Assembly: GCF_011193355.1 (NCBI RefSeq) | Contig: NZ_CP049780.1 | Coordinates: 2,718,069-2,782,068 of the forward strand | Direction of reading: 5' to 3' | Source: Streptomyces sp. JB150 | Lineage (GTDB): Bacteria; Actinomycetota; Actinomycetes; Streptomycetales; Streptomycetaceae | Length of the DNA: 64,000 bases | Shown here: in pieces, positions 36,474 to 45,064 of the stretch | Layout: every line of letters starts with the position of its first letter | How positions within the stretch are numbered: position 1 is the first letter of the stretch | Notes under the pieces: model-generated | The model's database searches: none | What the model was told of the DNA's origin: nothing | What the model saw: the letters and a program-made list of their open reading frames with translations, nothing else | Translations under genes and position numbers: made by a program

Positions 36474-37484
36474 ATGCCGCAGTCCGAGTCACCAGGCATC
36501 GAGGCATCCGTACGGACCCGGCTGCGCTGGTGGACCGAGCTGCCCCTGATCGTCCTCGTCTACGCCTGCTACTCCGCGGGCCGGCTCCTCGCGCGCGGTG
36601 ACGTCGCCACCGCCGTCGACCACGGCCTGGCCATCCTGCGGATCGAGAAGGCCCTGCACCTCAACTTCGAGCACCCGCTGAACCGCCTGTTCACGCGGGA
36701 GGCCTGGATAGGCATACCGGCGGACTTCTGGTACGCCTCGCTGCACTACCTGGTCACCCCGGCGCTCCTGATCTGGATCTTCCGCTCACGCACCGTGCAC
36801 TACCGCGCGGCCCGCACCTGGCTGATGACCTCGACCTTCATCGGCCTGATCGGCTTCACCCTGCTGCCCACCTGCCCGCCCCGCCTGCTGTCGGCGGGAC
36901 ACGGCTTCGTGGACACCATGGCCCACTACAGCGCGTACGGCTGGTGGGGCGGCGAGGCGAGCGCGCCGCGCGGGCTGGGCGGCATGACCAACCAGTACGC
37001 GGCGATGCCGAGCCTGCACGTCGGCTGGTCGCTGTGGTGCGGCGTCATGCTGTGGCGGTACGGCGGGACGCGGCTGGCGAAGACCGCCGCCGTGGTGTAC
37101 CCGCTGGTGACGACGATCGTGGTGATGGGCACCGCGAACCACTACTTCCTCGACGCGGTCGCGGGCGCCGCCGTGATGGGCGCCGGGCTGCTGCTCGCCC
37201 CGTACGTGATGCGCTGCGCGGACCGGGTCAAGGCTCGCCTGACGACCCGTGCCGCCCTCGTCCCCGCGGCCGCCGCACCCGTCGGCACGCCGCCCGTCGG
37301 CGCACCGGCCACGGCGGTCCCGGCGGTCCCGGTGGCCACCGCGTCCTCGATTGTCAGTGACGAATGCCAGACTTCGGCGGGTGAGCGAATTCCACGGCAG
37401 CGCGAGTCACGGTTCGGACCGGAAGCCGGGCCGAGTGCCGCACCCTCGGAGGCAGGGGGCGGCGCTCCGGCACCGGCTCGCTGA
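36474..37484 (+). CDS. PAP2-family membrane phosphatase/phosphotransferase
   Basis: 336 residues, with GGGGGAGGG before the ATG. About six membrane segments carry the acid-phosphatase motifs: TCPPRL as the degenerate first motif, AMPSLHVGWS (PSxH) and NHYFLDAVAG (H...D). This arrangement is that of the inositol-phosphorylceramide synthase/phosphatidylinositol-phosphate group (AUR1-like) seen in actinobacteria, acting on lipid phosphates. The C-terminal 90 residues are a disordered Ala/Pro tail. The 3' end overlaps the next gene by about 100 bases in another frame. Confidence 0.82.
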   Translation: MPQSESPGIEASVRTRLRWWTELPLIVLVYACYSAGRLLARGDVATAVDHGLAILRIEKALHLNFEHPLNRLFTREAWIGIPADFWYASLHYLVTPALLIWIFRSRTVHYRAARTWLMTSTFIGLIGFTLLPTCPPRLLSAGHGFVDTMAHYSAYGWWGGEASAPRGLGGMTNQYAAMPSLHVGWSLWCGVMLWRYGGTRLAKTAAVVYPLVTTIVVMGTANHYFLDAVAGAAVMGAGLLLAPYVMRCADRVKARLTTRAALVPAAAAPVGTPPVGAPATAVPAVPVATASSIVSDECQTSAGERIPRQRESRFGPEAGPSAAPSEAGGGAPAPAR

Positions 37485-38589
37485 GCTGCGCGGTCCCGAC
37501 GTACCGGCCAAGGCGCTCGACGCGCGTGCCCTCGCGGCGCTCGCCGCGAACCCCGGCTGCGCGCGGCGCGCCGTCCTCGACGGGGCCGGGGTGGACAAGA
37601 CGAGACTGGCGGACGCGCTGGGCTCGCCGTCCGCCTTCGGGCAGTCGCAGTTCGCCCTGACCCGCGGCAACGCGTTCGAGGCGCGGGTGAAGGCGGACGG
37701 CGGCGCGGAGCTGGTGCGGCTGGCGCACCGGAAGCTGGATCCGGGCGCCGAGCCGCCGGAGCGGGCGGCGGTGCCGGACCTGTCCGCGTCCGGCCCCGAG
37801 GGCCGGGCGGCGCGGACGGCGCTGGCGCTGCGGGAGGCCGTCGAGGCGGGCGGCTGGACGCTGCTGGACCATCCGATGCTCGCCCTCGACGTCGCCGGGT
37901 CCCCCGCGTTCCTGGAGCCGGACGCGGTGGTCGTGCACCCGGACGGCAGCTGGACGGTCGTGGAGATCAAGTCGTTCCCGATGCTGGACGGCTCCGCGGA
38001 CCCGGCGAAGGTGGGCGCCGCGGCCCGGCAGGCGGCGGTGTACGTGCTGGCGCTGGAGGACGTCGCGGCCCGCCTGGACCCCGCCCCGCGCGTGCGGCAC
38101 CGGATCCTGCTGGTGTGCCCCAAGGACTTCTCCAACCTGCCCGCCGCGTCCGCGGTGGACGTGCGCAAGCAGCGCGCGGTGACCCGCCGCCAGCTGGCGC
38201 GGCTCACCCGGATCGAGGACATCGTCGACGCGCTCCCCGAGGGCACCTGCTTCTCCCCCGAGCTGCCGGCCGCCGAGCTGACCGCCGCCGTCGAGGCGGT
38301 GCCGGCGACGTACGCGCCGGAGTGCCTGTCCGCGTGCGAGCTGGCCTTCCACTGCCGGGAGCGGTCCCGCGCGGCCGGCGCGGTGACCTCGCTGGGCCGC
38401 GCGGTCCGCGCCGAGCTGGGCGGACTGACCACCGTCGGCGCGGTCCTGTCGGCGGCCCGCGGCGAGACCGGCGACCCGGCCGACCCGGCGGTCGCCGCCC
38501 TGCGCCGCGCGGCCCGCCTCCGCGCGGAGGCTCTGGCCACCGCGGACGCCGCGGGTGCCGCCACCGCGGAGGTCGCCCCGTGTCCCTGA
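37381..38589 (+). CDS. RecB/Cas4-like PD-(D/E)XK nuclease with predicted Fe-S cluster
   Basis: 402 residues from GTG 37381; this start overlaps the PAP2 gene by 104 bases, and GTG 37435 is a shorter alternative. Nuclease motifs in order: GNAFEARV (Glu100), EPDAVVV (Asp181), VVEIKSF (Glu195-x-Lys197) and QAAVYVLAL (Gln217-x3-Tyr221), the RecB-family QhxxY motif. Cys60, then Cys315-x3-Cys319-x5-Cys325, closely match the four-cysteine Fe-S staple of Cas4 and AddB nucleases. It probably cuts DNA single strands. Its stop overlaps the next gene by 10 bases and an SF1 helicase is third, so the three products probably act together. Confidence 0.82.
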   Translation: MSEFHGSASHGSDRKPGRVPHPRRQGAALRHRLAELRGPDVPAKALDARALAALAANPGCARRAVLDGAGVDKTRLADALGSPSAFGQSQFALTRGNAFEARVKADGGAELVRLAHRKLDPGAEPPERAAVPDLSASGPEGRAARTALALREAVEAGGWTLLDHPMLALDVAGSPAFLEPDAVVVHPDGSWTVVEIKSFPMLDGSADPAKVGAAARQAAVYVLALEDVAARLDPAPRVRHRILLVCPKDFSNLPAASAVDVRKQRAVTRRQLARLTRIEDIVDALPEGTCFSPELPAAELTAAVEAVPATYAPECLSACELAFHCRERSRAAGAVTSLGRAVRAELGGLTTVGAVLSAARGETGDPADPAVAALRRAARLRAEALATADAAGAATAEVAPCP

Positions 38590-40175
38590 TCGCCACCCTC
38601 GCCCGGCTCGAGGCCGTCGACACCGGCCGGGCCCAGCCCGCCGCCACCGTGCGCCACCGCCACCTGTCCGAGCGGCCGCTGGTCCTCGTGCCGCTGACCA
38701 CCGCCGGTGAGGCGGGGGCCCCGCTCGGCGCGCTGGTCGGCACCGACCGGGACGCGCCCCGCCTGCTCGTCGTCCCGCAGCCGCGCGACCGGGACCTGCG
38801 GTTCGCGTTCCTCGCCGACCTGGCGGACGTCGTCCTGCCGTACATCGACGGGTACGCGGACGCCGTCGAGGCCGCCGAGCGCACCGAGACCGACCCGGAG
38901 ACCGGCAAGCGCGTCAAGGTCGAGGTCGACCTGTGCGCGGACGCGCCGCAGCTGATCGTGCCGAGCCGCGCGGGCATCGACTTCGTACGGCTGCTGGGGC
39001 GGTCCATGCGCTTTCGGCGTACGGCCGAGCAGGACCCGCAAACGCCGCATCCGGCGCCCCCGCGGGTGCCGCTGCTGGGCCGCTGGCTGACGCACTACGC
39101 GGAGCGGTCCCGGGTGCCGGGCTCGTCGCTGCTGCTGGCCGTGACCGACGTGCTGGCCCGGCACTGGGCGACCGGTCAGTCCGGCCTGGAGGACCAGCAC
39201 CTGGGCGCGCTGCTCGCCTGGATCGACCCGCCGGAGGGCGTGCGCGGCGACGAGGCGGCGCTGCGCGCGGAGCTGGCCCGGGACGAGCGGGGCCAGCTGC
39301 GCTGCCCGCCGGCCGGCCCGGCCACCGACCCGGCGTTCGACAACAGGCTGCTCGCCCCGGCGATCGAGCGCTACGACCGTGCGCGCGGTGCCCTCGCCGC
39401 CGCCGAGGACGGTCCGGAGGCCGACGCGCGGCTCGCTGCCGTCACTGCCGCCGAGCGGGAGATCCGCGCCCTGGTGGAGAGTGTCACCCGTCCCACCTGG
39501 GACGCGGTGTGGCGGGGCCTGGACCTGCTGCGGGCGCTGCCCGAGGGCGGGCACGTCGAGGAGCGCTGGACGCGCGACCGGTGGTCCTTCACCGGGCACC
39601 GCGACCGCGTGCTGTCCGGCGAGCCGCCGCAGCCGCGCCACGACGACGCGGTGACCGCGGCGAACAAGCTCGCCACGCGGGAGCGGGAGCAGGCCCGGCT
39701 GGAGGCGCAGGAGGCTTTGGACGATCCGCTGGTGATGGCGGGGCGGCGGCTGGCCGGCGAGGCGTTCGCGGGCGAGGTCGTCGACGTGGAGATGGCATAC
39801 AGCGAGGGCAAGCGTCCGAGCCCGCGCCCGCTGGTCACCGTCCGCACGGAGGACCGGCCGCACCTCGGGGAGCGGGCGAAGGTGTACCGCTCGCTGGGCG
39901 GCAGGCCGCAGTCCGCCGAGTTCGTGGCCGCCGAGGAGGACGGCGCCCTGGTCGTCCTGCGCGTCCTCGACAAGATGGGCCGCGGCAAGGAGCCGGAGCC
40001 GGGTTCGGTGCCGGAGAAGGGCGACCGCCTGTGCTGGACGCTGTTCGAGCACGAGCAGCGCGGCGGGGCCAAGCTGCCCGACCCGGAGGACACCCCGTGG
40101 ACGCACGGCGGACCCCCCGGCGAGGAGCCCGCCCCCGAACCCGCCGACCCCGTGACCGAGGAGGACCTCCTGTGA
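38580..40175 (+). CDS. Protein of unknown function in the nuclease-helicase operon
   Basis: 531 residues from GTG 38580, inside the last codons of the nuclease gene. It has no signal peptide or membrane segment. The N-terminal third is beta-rich (LVVPQPRDRDLRFAFLADLA) with conserved-looking acidic positions. The middle is helical (AVTDVLARHWATGQSGLEDQ). The C-terminal part (FAGEVVDVEMAYSEGKRPSP to RTEDRPHL) suggests a beta-barrel nucleic-acid-binding domain. It ends GTGA-overlapping the helicase start. I recognise no named family. Tight coupling between nuclease and helicase implies a scaffold or DNA-binding partner, which is inference. Confidence 0.75.
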   Translation: MSLIATLARLEAVDTGRAQPAATVRHRHLSERPLVLVPLTTAGEAGAPLGALVGTDRDAPRLLVVPQPRDRDLRFAFLADLADVVLPYIDGYADAVEAAERTETDPETGKRVKVEVDLCADAPQLIVPSRAGIDFVRLLGRSMRFRRTAEQDPQTPHPAPPRVPLLGRWLTHYAERSRVPGSSLLLAVTDVLARHWATGQSGLEDQHLGALLAWIDPPEGVRGDEAALRAELARDERGQLRCPPAGPATDPAFDNRLLAPAIERYDRARGALAAAEDGPEADARLAAVTAAEREIRALVESVTRPTWDAVWRGLDLLRALPEGGHVEERWTRDRWSFTGHRDRVLSGEPPQPRHDDAVTAANKLATREREQARLEAQEALDDPLVMAGRRLAGEAFAGEVVDVEMAYSEGKRPSPRPLVTVRTEDRPHLGERAKVYRSLGGRPQSAEFVAAEEDGALVVLRVLDKMGRGKEPEPGSVPEKGDRLCWTLFEHEQRGGAKLPDPEDTPWTHGGPPGEEPAPEPADPVTEEDLL

Positions 40176-41590
40176 CCGCCGAGGCCGCCGCCACCGCCCC
40201 CGGTACACCGTCCGACCCCCGCGCCGCCACGACCTCCCCCACTCCCGGCTCCCCTCTCGCCTCCCCCGTCGACCCGGCGACCGCCGCCGCGCGGGCCACC
40301 GACGCGATCCTCCGTGACACCCTGCACGGCCCGGACCGCGGTGTCGTCGTGGACTCCCCGCCGGGCGCCGGCAAGTCCACCCTCGTGGTGCGGGCGGCGC
40401 TGGAGCTGGCCGAGGCGGGCCGGCCGCTGATGGTGGTGGCGCAGACCAACGCGCAGGTCGACGACCTGGTGCTGCGGCTCGCCGAGAAGAACCCCGAGCT
40501 GCCGGTGGGCCGTCTGCACAGCAGCGACGCCGACCCGTACGACAAGGCGCTCGACGAGCTGCCGCAGGTCCGTACGTCGGCGAAGGCCGCCGACCTCACC
40601 GGTCTGCCCGTGGTCCTCTCCACCGCCGCGAAGTGGGCCCACGTCAAGGCCGACGAGCCGTGGCGGCACGCGATCGTCGACGAGGCGTACCAGATGCGCT
40701 CGGACGCGCTGCTCGCCGTCGCCGGGCTGTTCGAGCGGGCGCTGTTCGTGGGCGACCCGGGCCAGCTCGACCCGTTCGCGATCGTCGGCAGCGAGCAGTG
40801 GGCGGGGCTGTCGTACGACCCGTCGGCGTCCGCGGTCACCACGCTGCTCGCGCACAACCCGGGGCTGCCGCAGCACCGGCTGCCGGTGTCCTGGCGGCTG
40901 CCCGCCTCCGCGGCGCCGCTGGTCTCGGACGCCTTCTACCCGTACACGCCGTTCCGCAGCGGCACCGGCCACGGCGACCGCCGGCTGGCCTTCGCGGTGC
41001 CGTCGGACGGCTCGGGCCCGGACCGGGTGATCGACGAGGCCGCCGCGTCGGGCTGGGGCCTGCTGGAGCTGCCCGCGCGGCACACCCCGCGCACCGACCC
41101 GGAGGCGGTGCGGGCGGTGGCGGTGGTGGTGCGCCGGCTGCTGGACCGCGGCGGTGCGGCCACCTCCGAGCGTTCTCCCGGTCCGGCTCCGCTGACCGCC
41201 GACCGGATCGCCGTGGGCACCGCCCACCGCGACCAGGCGGCGGCCGTCCGCGCGGCCCTCGCCGAGCTGGGTGTGCGCGATGTCACCGTGGACACCGCGA
41301 ACCGGCTCCAGGGGCGGGAGTACGACGTGACGGTCGTCCTGCACCCGCTCTCCGGCCGCCCCGACGCGACCGCCTTCCACCTGGAGACGGGCCGGCTGTG
41401 CGTGCTCGCCTCCCGGCACCGGCACGCGTGCATCGTGGTGTGCCGCGCGGGCGTGGGCGAGCTGCTGGACGACTATCCGTCGACGGAGCCGGTGCAGCTG
41501 GGGACACTGGTGAAGTTCCCGGACGGCTGGGAGGCGAACCACGCGGTCCTGGCGCACCTGGCGGAGCACCGGGTGAGCTGGCGGCCGTAG
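40172..41590 (+). CDS. Superfamily 1 DNA/RNA helicase
   Basis: 472 residues from GTG 40172, preceded by GAGGAGG. After a 35-residue disordered head, Walker A is DSPPGAGKST (Lys68), motif Ia VVAQTNAQVDDLV, Walker B IVDEAYQM (Asp170-Glu171), motif III GDPGQLDPF, motif V DTANRLQGREYDVTVV and motif VI ASRHRHACIVV. The order fits Upf1/Dna2-like SF1 helicases. The protein is small, with few accessory insertions. It is the last gene of the three-gene operon. Translocation coupled to the RecB-like nuclease is the natural model, as in AddAB. Confidence 0.85.
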   Translation: MTAEAAATAPGTPSDPRAATTSPTPGSPLASPVDPATAAARATDAILRDTLHGPDRGVVVDSPPGAGKSTLVVRAALELAEAGRPLMVVAQTNAQVDDLVLRLAEKNPELPVGRLHSSDADPYDKALDELPQVRTSAKAADLTGLPVVLSTAAKWAHVKADEPWRHAIVDEAYQMRSDALLAVAGLFERALFVGDPGQLDPFAIVGSEQWAGLSYDPSASAVTTLLAHNPGLPQHRLPVSWRLPASAAPLVSDAFYPYTPFRSGTGHGDRRLAFAVPSDGSGPDRVIDEAAASGWGLLELPARHTPRTDPEAVRAVAVVVRRLLDRGGAATSERSPGPAPLTADRIAVGTAHRDQAAAVRAALAELGVRDVTVDTANRLQGREYDVTVVLHPLSGRPDATAFHLETGRLCVLASRHRHACIVVCRAGVGELLDDYPSTEPVQLGTLVKFPDGWEANHAVLAHLAEHRVSWRP

Positions 41591-41640
41591 GACCCGCCAC
41601 CGGGTGAGCCGGCGGCCCGCCACCGGGTGAGTGGGCGGCC
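41567..41640. repeat. Three tandem copies of a helicase-tail sequence
   Basis: CACCGGGTGAGCTGGCGGCC, the last codons of the helicase gene, recurs beyond the stop at 41598-41617 and 41621-41640 with one or two changes. The copies are 31 and 23 bases apart, indicating local duplication of the gene end. Each copy could form part of a small hairpin. Confidence 0.75.
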
Positions 41641-41750
41641 GCGGGGGGGCGCGCGGGGGGCGCCTCGGTCCACCAGGGAATGAACCCCCCGCCACCTCCC
41701 GTTGACGCCCATGACCCGACCGCATGGCGACGAGAGCAGGAGGCCCCACC

Positions 41751-42878
41751 GTGGCGGCAGACGACACCCGGGACGCCGAGACCCGCACCGGCGAAGGCGA
41801 CGGCATCCAAGGCACCGCCCACGGCTCCGCCCCCGTCCCCCTGTCCGTCCTGGACCTGGTCGCGGTCGGCGCCGGCCACACCTCCACGGACGCGCTGCGC
41901 ACCAGCGTCGCCCTGGCCCGGCTGGCGGAGTCCCGCGGCTTCCACCGCTACTGGGTCGCCGAGCACCACTCGATGCCGGGCGTCGCGTCGTCCTCGCCCG
42001 CGGTGATCCTCGCCCACCTCGCCGCCCACACCGGCCGCATCCGCCTGGGCTCGGGCGGGGTGATGCTGCCCAACCACGCGCCGCTGGTGATCGCGGAGCA
42101 GTTCGGCACCCTGGAGGCCATGGCGCCGGGCCGGATCGACCTCGGCCTCGGGCGCGCCCCCGGCACGGACGGGGCGACCGCGGCGGCGCTGCGCCGCACG
42201 GACCGGCCGGATGAGGCGGCGGACGAGTTCCCGCGGCTGCTGTCCGAGCTGACCCGGTTCCTGGACGACGACTTCCCCGACGGCCACCCGTACCGGCGCA
42301 TCCACGCCGTCCCGGGCCCCGTGCAGGGCACCTCCCCCGGCGGTGTGCAGTCCCCGCACCGCCCGCCCATCTGGCTGCTGGGCTCCTCCGGCTACAGCGC
42401 CCGGCTGGCGGGTCTGCTGGGCCTGCCGTTCGCGTTCGCCCACCACTTCTCGGCGCAGAACACCATCCCGGCGCTGGATCTGTACCGGGAGTCCTTCAAG
42501 CCGTCCGGGGTGCTGGCCGAGCCGTACGCGCTGATCGGTGTCTCGGCGCTGGCCGCGGACGAGGAGCGGGTGGCGCGGCGCGAGGTGCGGGCGGCCGTGC
42601 TGAGCATGGTGCGGCTGCGCACCGGGCGGCCCGGACTGGTGCCGAGCCCCCAGGAGGCGGAGGCGTACGAGTTCTCGCCGCTGGAGCGGGAGTTCGCGCA
42701 GCAGTGGAGCGCGAACGTCATCCACGGCACCGCGGACGAGGTCCGTACCGGCCTGGACGATCTGCAGAAGCGCACCGGCGCCGACGAGTTGATGATCACG
42801 GCGAGCACGCCGACCGGCGAGGTGCGCGTGCGCAGCTACGAACTCATCGCGGACGCCTACGGGTTTCCGGCGGCCTGA
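41751..42878 (+). CDS. LLM-class (luciferase-like) flavin-dependent oxidoreductase
   Basis: 375 residues from GTG 41751, chosen for AGGAGG 7 bases upstream; ATG 41724 is in frame but unsupported. After 25 disordered residues the TIM-barrel luciferase-like fold starts at PLSVLDLVAVGAGHTSTDAL. RYWVAEHHSMPGVASSSPAV and RIRLGSGGVMLPNHAPLVIA are signatures of this MsnO8/YhbW-like subgroup. Such enzymes use FMNH2 and oxygen; the substrate is unknown. It converges with cdgA, and their ends overlap by about 20 bases (42857-42878). Confidence 0.87.
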   Translation: MAADDTRDAETRTGEGDGIQGTAHGSAPVPLSVLDLVAVGAGHTSTDALRTSVALARLAESRGFHRYWVAEHHSMPGVASSSPAVILAHLAAHTGRIRLGSGGVMLPNHAPLVIAEQFGTLEAMAPGRIDLGLGRAPGTDGATAAALRRTDRPDEAADEFPRLLSELTRFLDDDFPDGHPYRRIHAVPGPVQGTSPGGVQSPHRPPIWLLGSSGYSARLAGLLGLPFAFAHHFSAQNTIPALDLYRESFKPSGVLAEPYALIGVSALAADEERVARREVRAAVLSMVRLRTGRPGLVPSPQEAEAYEFSPLEREFAQQWSANVIHGTADEVRTGLDDLQKRTGADELMITASTPTGEVRVRSYELIADAYGFPAA

Positions 42879-44752
42879 CCGGCCGGGCAGGCCAGCAGTT
42901 CGGAGATACGATCCGCCGCCACCGGCCGGGAGTAGAGCCAGCCCTGGCCGGTGTCGCAGCCGATCCGGCGCAGCCGCCCGGCCTGCGCGGAGGTCTCCAC
43001 GCACTCGGCGGTGACGGTCAGTCCGAGCCGGTGGGCGAGCTGGATCATCGCCTCGACGATGACCTCGTCCGCCGGACTGGCGTGCGCGCCGCTGTCCTCG
43101 TACTGGAAGCCGCGGACGAACGACCCGTCCAGCTTCAGCACGGACACCGGCAGCCGGCTGAGGTAGGCGAGGTTGGAGTAGCCGGTGCCGAAGTCGTCGA
43201 TGGCGATGCGCACGCCCATGTCGCTGAGGGCCTGCAGGGCGCGCAGCGGGCGGCCGGAAGAGCCCATCACGGCGGACTCGGTCAGCTCCAGCTGCAGCAG
43301 GTGCGGGGCGAGGCCGGTCTCGGCGAGGGTCTCCGCGACGTCCGCGACCAGGTCGGAGTCCCAGACCTGGCGTACGGCCACGTTGACGCTGACGAAGATG
43401 GGCGGCTCGTCGGGGTGTTCGAGCTGCCAGCGGCGGGCCTGGCGGCAGGCGGTGGCGAGGATCCAGCGGCCGAGCGGGACGATCGCGCCGTCTTCCTCCG
43501 CCAGTCCGATGAACCGATTCGGCGTCAGGGTGCCGAACTGCGGGTGGTTCCAGCGCACCAGTGCCTCGACCCCGCTGAGCCGTCCGTCGGCCATGCCCAC
43601 CAGGGGCTGGTACTCCAGGGTGAACTCGCCGCGGTCGATGGCCGGGCGGAGGGTGGAGGCGAGGGCCTGGCGGGTCATGCGGTGGGCGTTGCGCTCGGGG
43701 TCGAAGAGCGTCCAGCGGGCCTTGCCGTCGGCCTTCGCCCAGTACAGCGTGGTGTCGGCGGCCTGCATCAGCCCGGTGGCGGTGGTCCCGGCGGCCTGCC
43801 GTTCGACGACGCCGATGGAGGCGGAGACGCTGAGCCGCTGCCCGGAGAGGTCGAACGGGGCCTGGAGCGCGGTGAGGACGGACTCGGCGAGGTCGGCGAG
43901 CTGTTCGGTGCCGGTGGAGTCCTCGACGAGGAGGGCGAACTCGTCGCCGCCGAGCCGGGCGACCAGGGGCGCGGCGGAGCGGGTGTAGCCGGCTTCCTCG
44001 GCGCAGCGGGTGAGCCGTTCGGCGACGGCGGCCAGCAGCCGGTCGCCGACGCGGTGGCCGAGGGTGTCGTTGATGGCCTTGAAGCCGTCGAGGTCGAGGA
44101 AGCACAGGCCGATCCGGCCGGTGCCGCCGCGGGTGTAGGCCTCGGTGTCGAGGGCGGCGGAGAGCCGTTCGAAGAACAGGGTGCGGTTGGGCAGCCGGGT
44201 CACCGGGTCGTGCATCTGCAAGTGCCGGAGCTGTGCCTGGAGTTCGCGGCGGGCGCTGATGTCGGTGACGGAGAGCAGGACGCCGGGTGTGCCGTCGGCG
44301 AGCGGGGCGACGGTGATCTGCGCCCAGACGGCGTGTCCGTCGGGGTGTTTCAGCCGCCGGGTGCAGCGCAGTTTCGCCTGCCGGCCGCGCAGCACCTCGC
44401 GGTAGGCGTGCCAGGTGCGCGGGTCGGAGGAGAGGTCGAGCAGGTCGGCGGCGACGCGTCCGACGAGTCCGCCGGGCGGGCCGCCGAACAGGTCGGCGAG
44501 GGTGTCGTTGGCCGTGGCGATCCGCCCGTCGCGGTCGACGACCGCCATGGCGAGCGGTGCCGCGGTGAACGCGGACCGGTAGGAGGCGGCGTCGCCGCCC
44601 GCCGGGTCCGCGGCCGTATCCGGTTCCGGGTCCGGGTGTGGAGGCACGAAGGCGACAGCGTCCGTACCACCCGGCGCCTTTGCGTCACTCTCCGTGACTA
44701 CCGGCCGGATGAGGTCTGCCGCGGGCGTCGGCCCTTCGGAGGTTCCGCTCAC
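42857..44752 (-). CDS. cdgA: PAS-GGDEF-EAL c-di-GMP turnover protein CdgA
   Basis: 631 residues from GTG 44752 (GGGAG 6-7 bases upstream). Order: disordered acidic head to about 55, PAS domain about 58-170 (AVVDRDGRIATANDTLADLF), GGDEF domain about 185-345 with active-site ARLGGDEFALLVE, and EAL domain about 365-620. The EAL motif reads GVEALVRWNHP with DDFGTGYSNL, ECVE and QGWLYSRP conserved. Both catalytic signatures look intact, so synthesis and hydrolysis are possible. I recall the S. coelicolor orthologue as cdgA, a BldD target whose overexpression blocks aerial growth. Two BldD-like boxes occur near its start. Confidence 0.92.
   Translation of the reverse strand: MSGTSEGPTPAADLIRPVVTESDAKAPGGTDAVAFVPPHPDPEPDTAADPAGGDAASYRSAFTAAPLAMAVVDRDGRIATANDTLADLFGGPPGGLVGRVAADLLDLSSDPRTWHAYREVLRGRQAKLRCTRRLKHPDGHAVWAQITVAPLADGTPGVLLSVTDISARRELQAQLRHLQMHDPVTRLPNRTLFFERLSAALDTEAYTRGGTGRIGLCFLDLDGFKAINDTLGHRVGDRLLAAVAERLTRCAEEAGYTRSAAPLVARLGGDEFALLVEDSTGTEQLADLAESVLTALQAPFDLSGQRLSVSASIGVVERQAAGTTATGLMQAADTTLYWAKADGKARWTLFDPERNAHRMTRQALASTLRPAIDRGEFTLEYQPLVGMADGRLSGVEALVRWNHPQFGTLTPNRFIGLAEEDGAIVPLGRWILATACRQARRWQLEHPDEPPIFVSVNVAVRQVWDSDLVADVAETLAETGLAPHLLQLELTESAVMGSSGRPLRALQALSDMGVRIAIDDFGTGYSNLAYLSRLPVSVLKLDGSFVRGFQYEDSGAHASPADEVIVEAMIQLAHRLGLTVTAECVETSAQAGRLRRIGCDTGQGWLYSRPVAADRISELLACPAGQAAGNP
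44684..44698. promoter_or_regulatory. BldD-like box inside the cdgA 5' end
   Basis: GTCACTCTCCGTGAC is a 5-base inverted repeat around 5 bases. Read on the cdgA strand it fits the BldD consensus nTnACnC(A/T)GnGTnAn with one mismatch. It lies 54-68 bases after the start codon. Confidence 0.5.
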
Positions 44753-45064
44753 CGCTCGCTCCCGCAGTGCACTCGATCGTCGTCCGCGCAGGAAAGTGTG
44801 CCGATCATAGAGGGTGCCCTCCGGCCCTTCCAGCCACTGTCCGCCACTCAGGACATACCCACTTCGCGGGCGGATCGTTTCTGCTCACGCCTGGACGCCT
44901 TCTTCGCCCTCACGACCAGTGGTGACGCTCCGTGAGCACTTCGGGGGTGTCACCGATCGAACCGGTCGCCCACCTCACTCGTCCGGGTCAGACAAACAGG
45001 ACGCAGTACGACAATCTGCCACAGGCTGGATGCGGTGTCCCCCCGACCGCATCCGGAGGTTCCC
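44753..45064. other. Divergent cdgA-metalloprotease intergenic region
   Basis: 312 bases with the promoters of both genes. Besides the BldD-like box at 44922-44936, I see no clear promoter hexamers, RNA gene or strong hairpin. Confidence 0.45.
44922..44936. promoter_or_regulatory. BldD-like box upstream of cdgA
   Basis: GTGACGCTCCGTGAG fits the BldD consensus with one mismatch and lies about 170 bases upstream of the cdgA start, between the divergent genes. BldD bound to c-di-GMP represses sporulation genes and c-di-GMP enzymes in Streptomyces. Confidence 0.55.

Noticed and set aside
38933..40171. Upstream extension of the helicase frame
   Set aside because: Overlaps the 531-residue gene in another frame; the GTG at 40172 has the ribosome site and four-base coupling.
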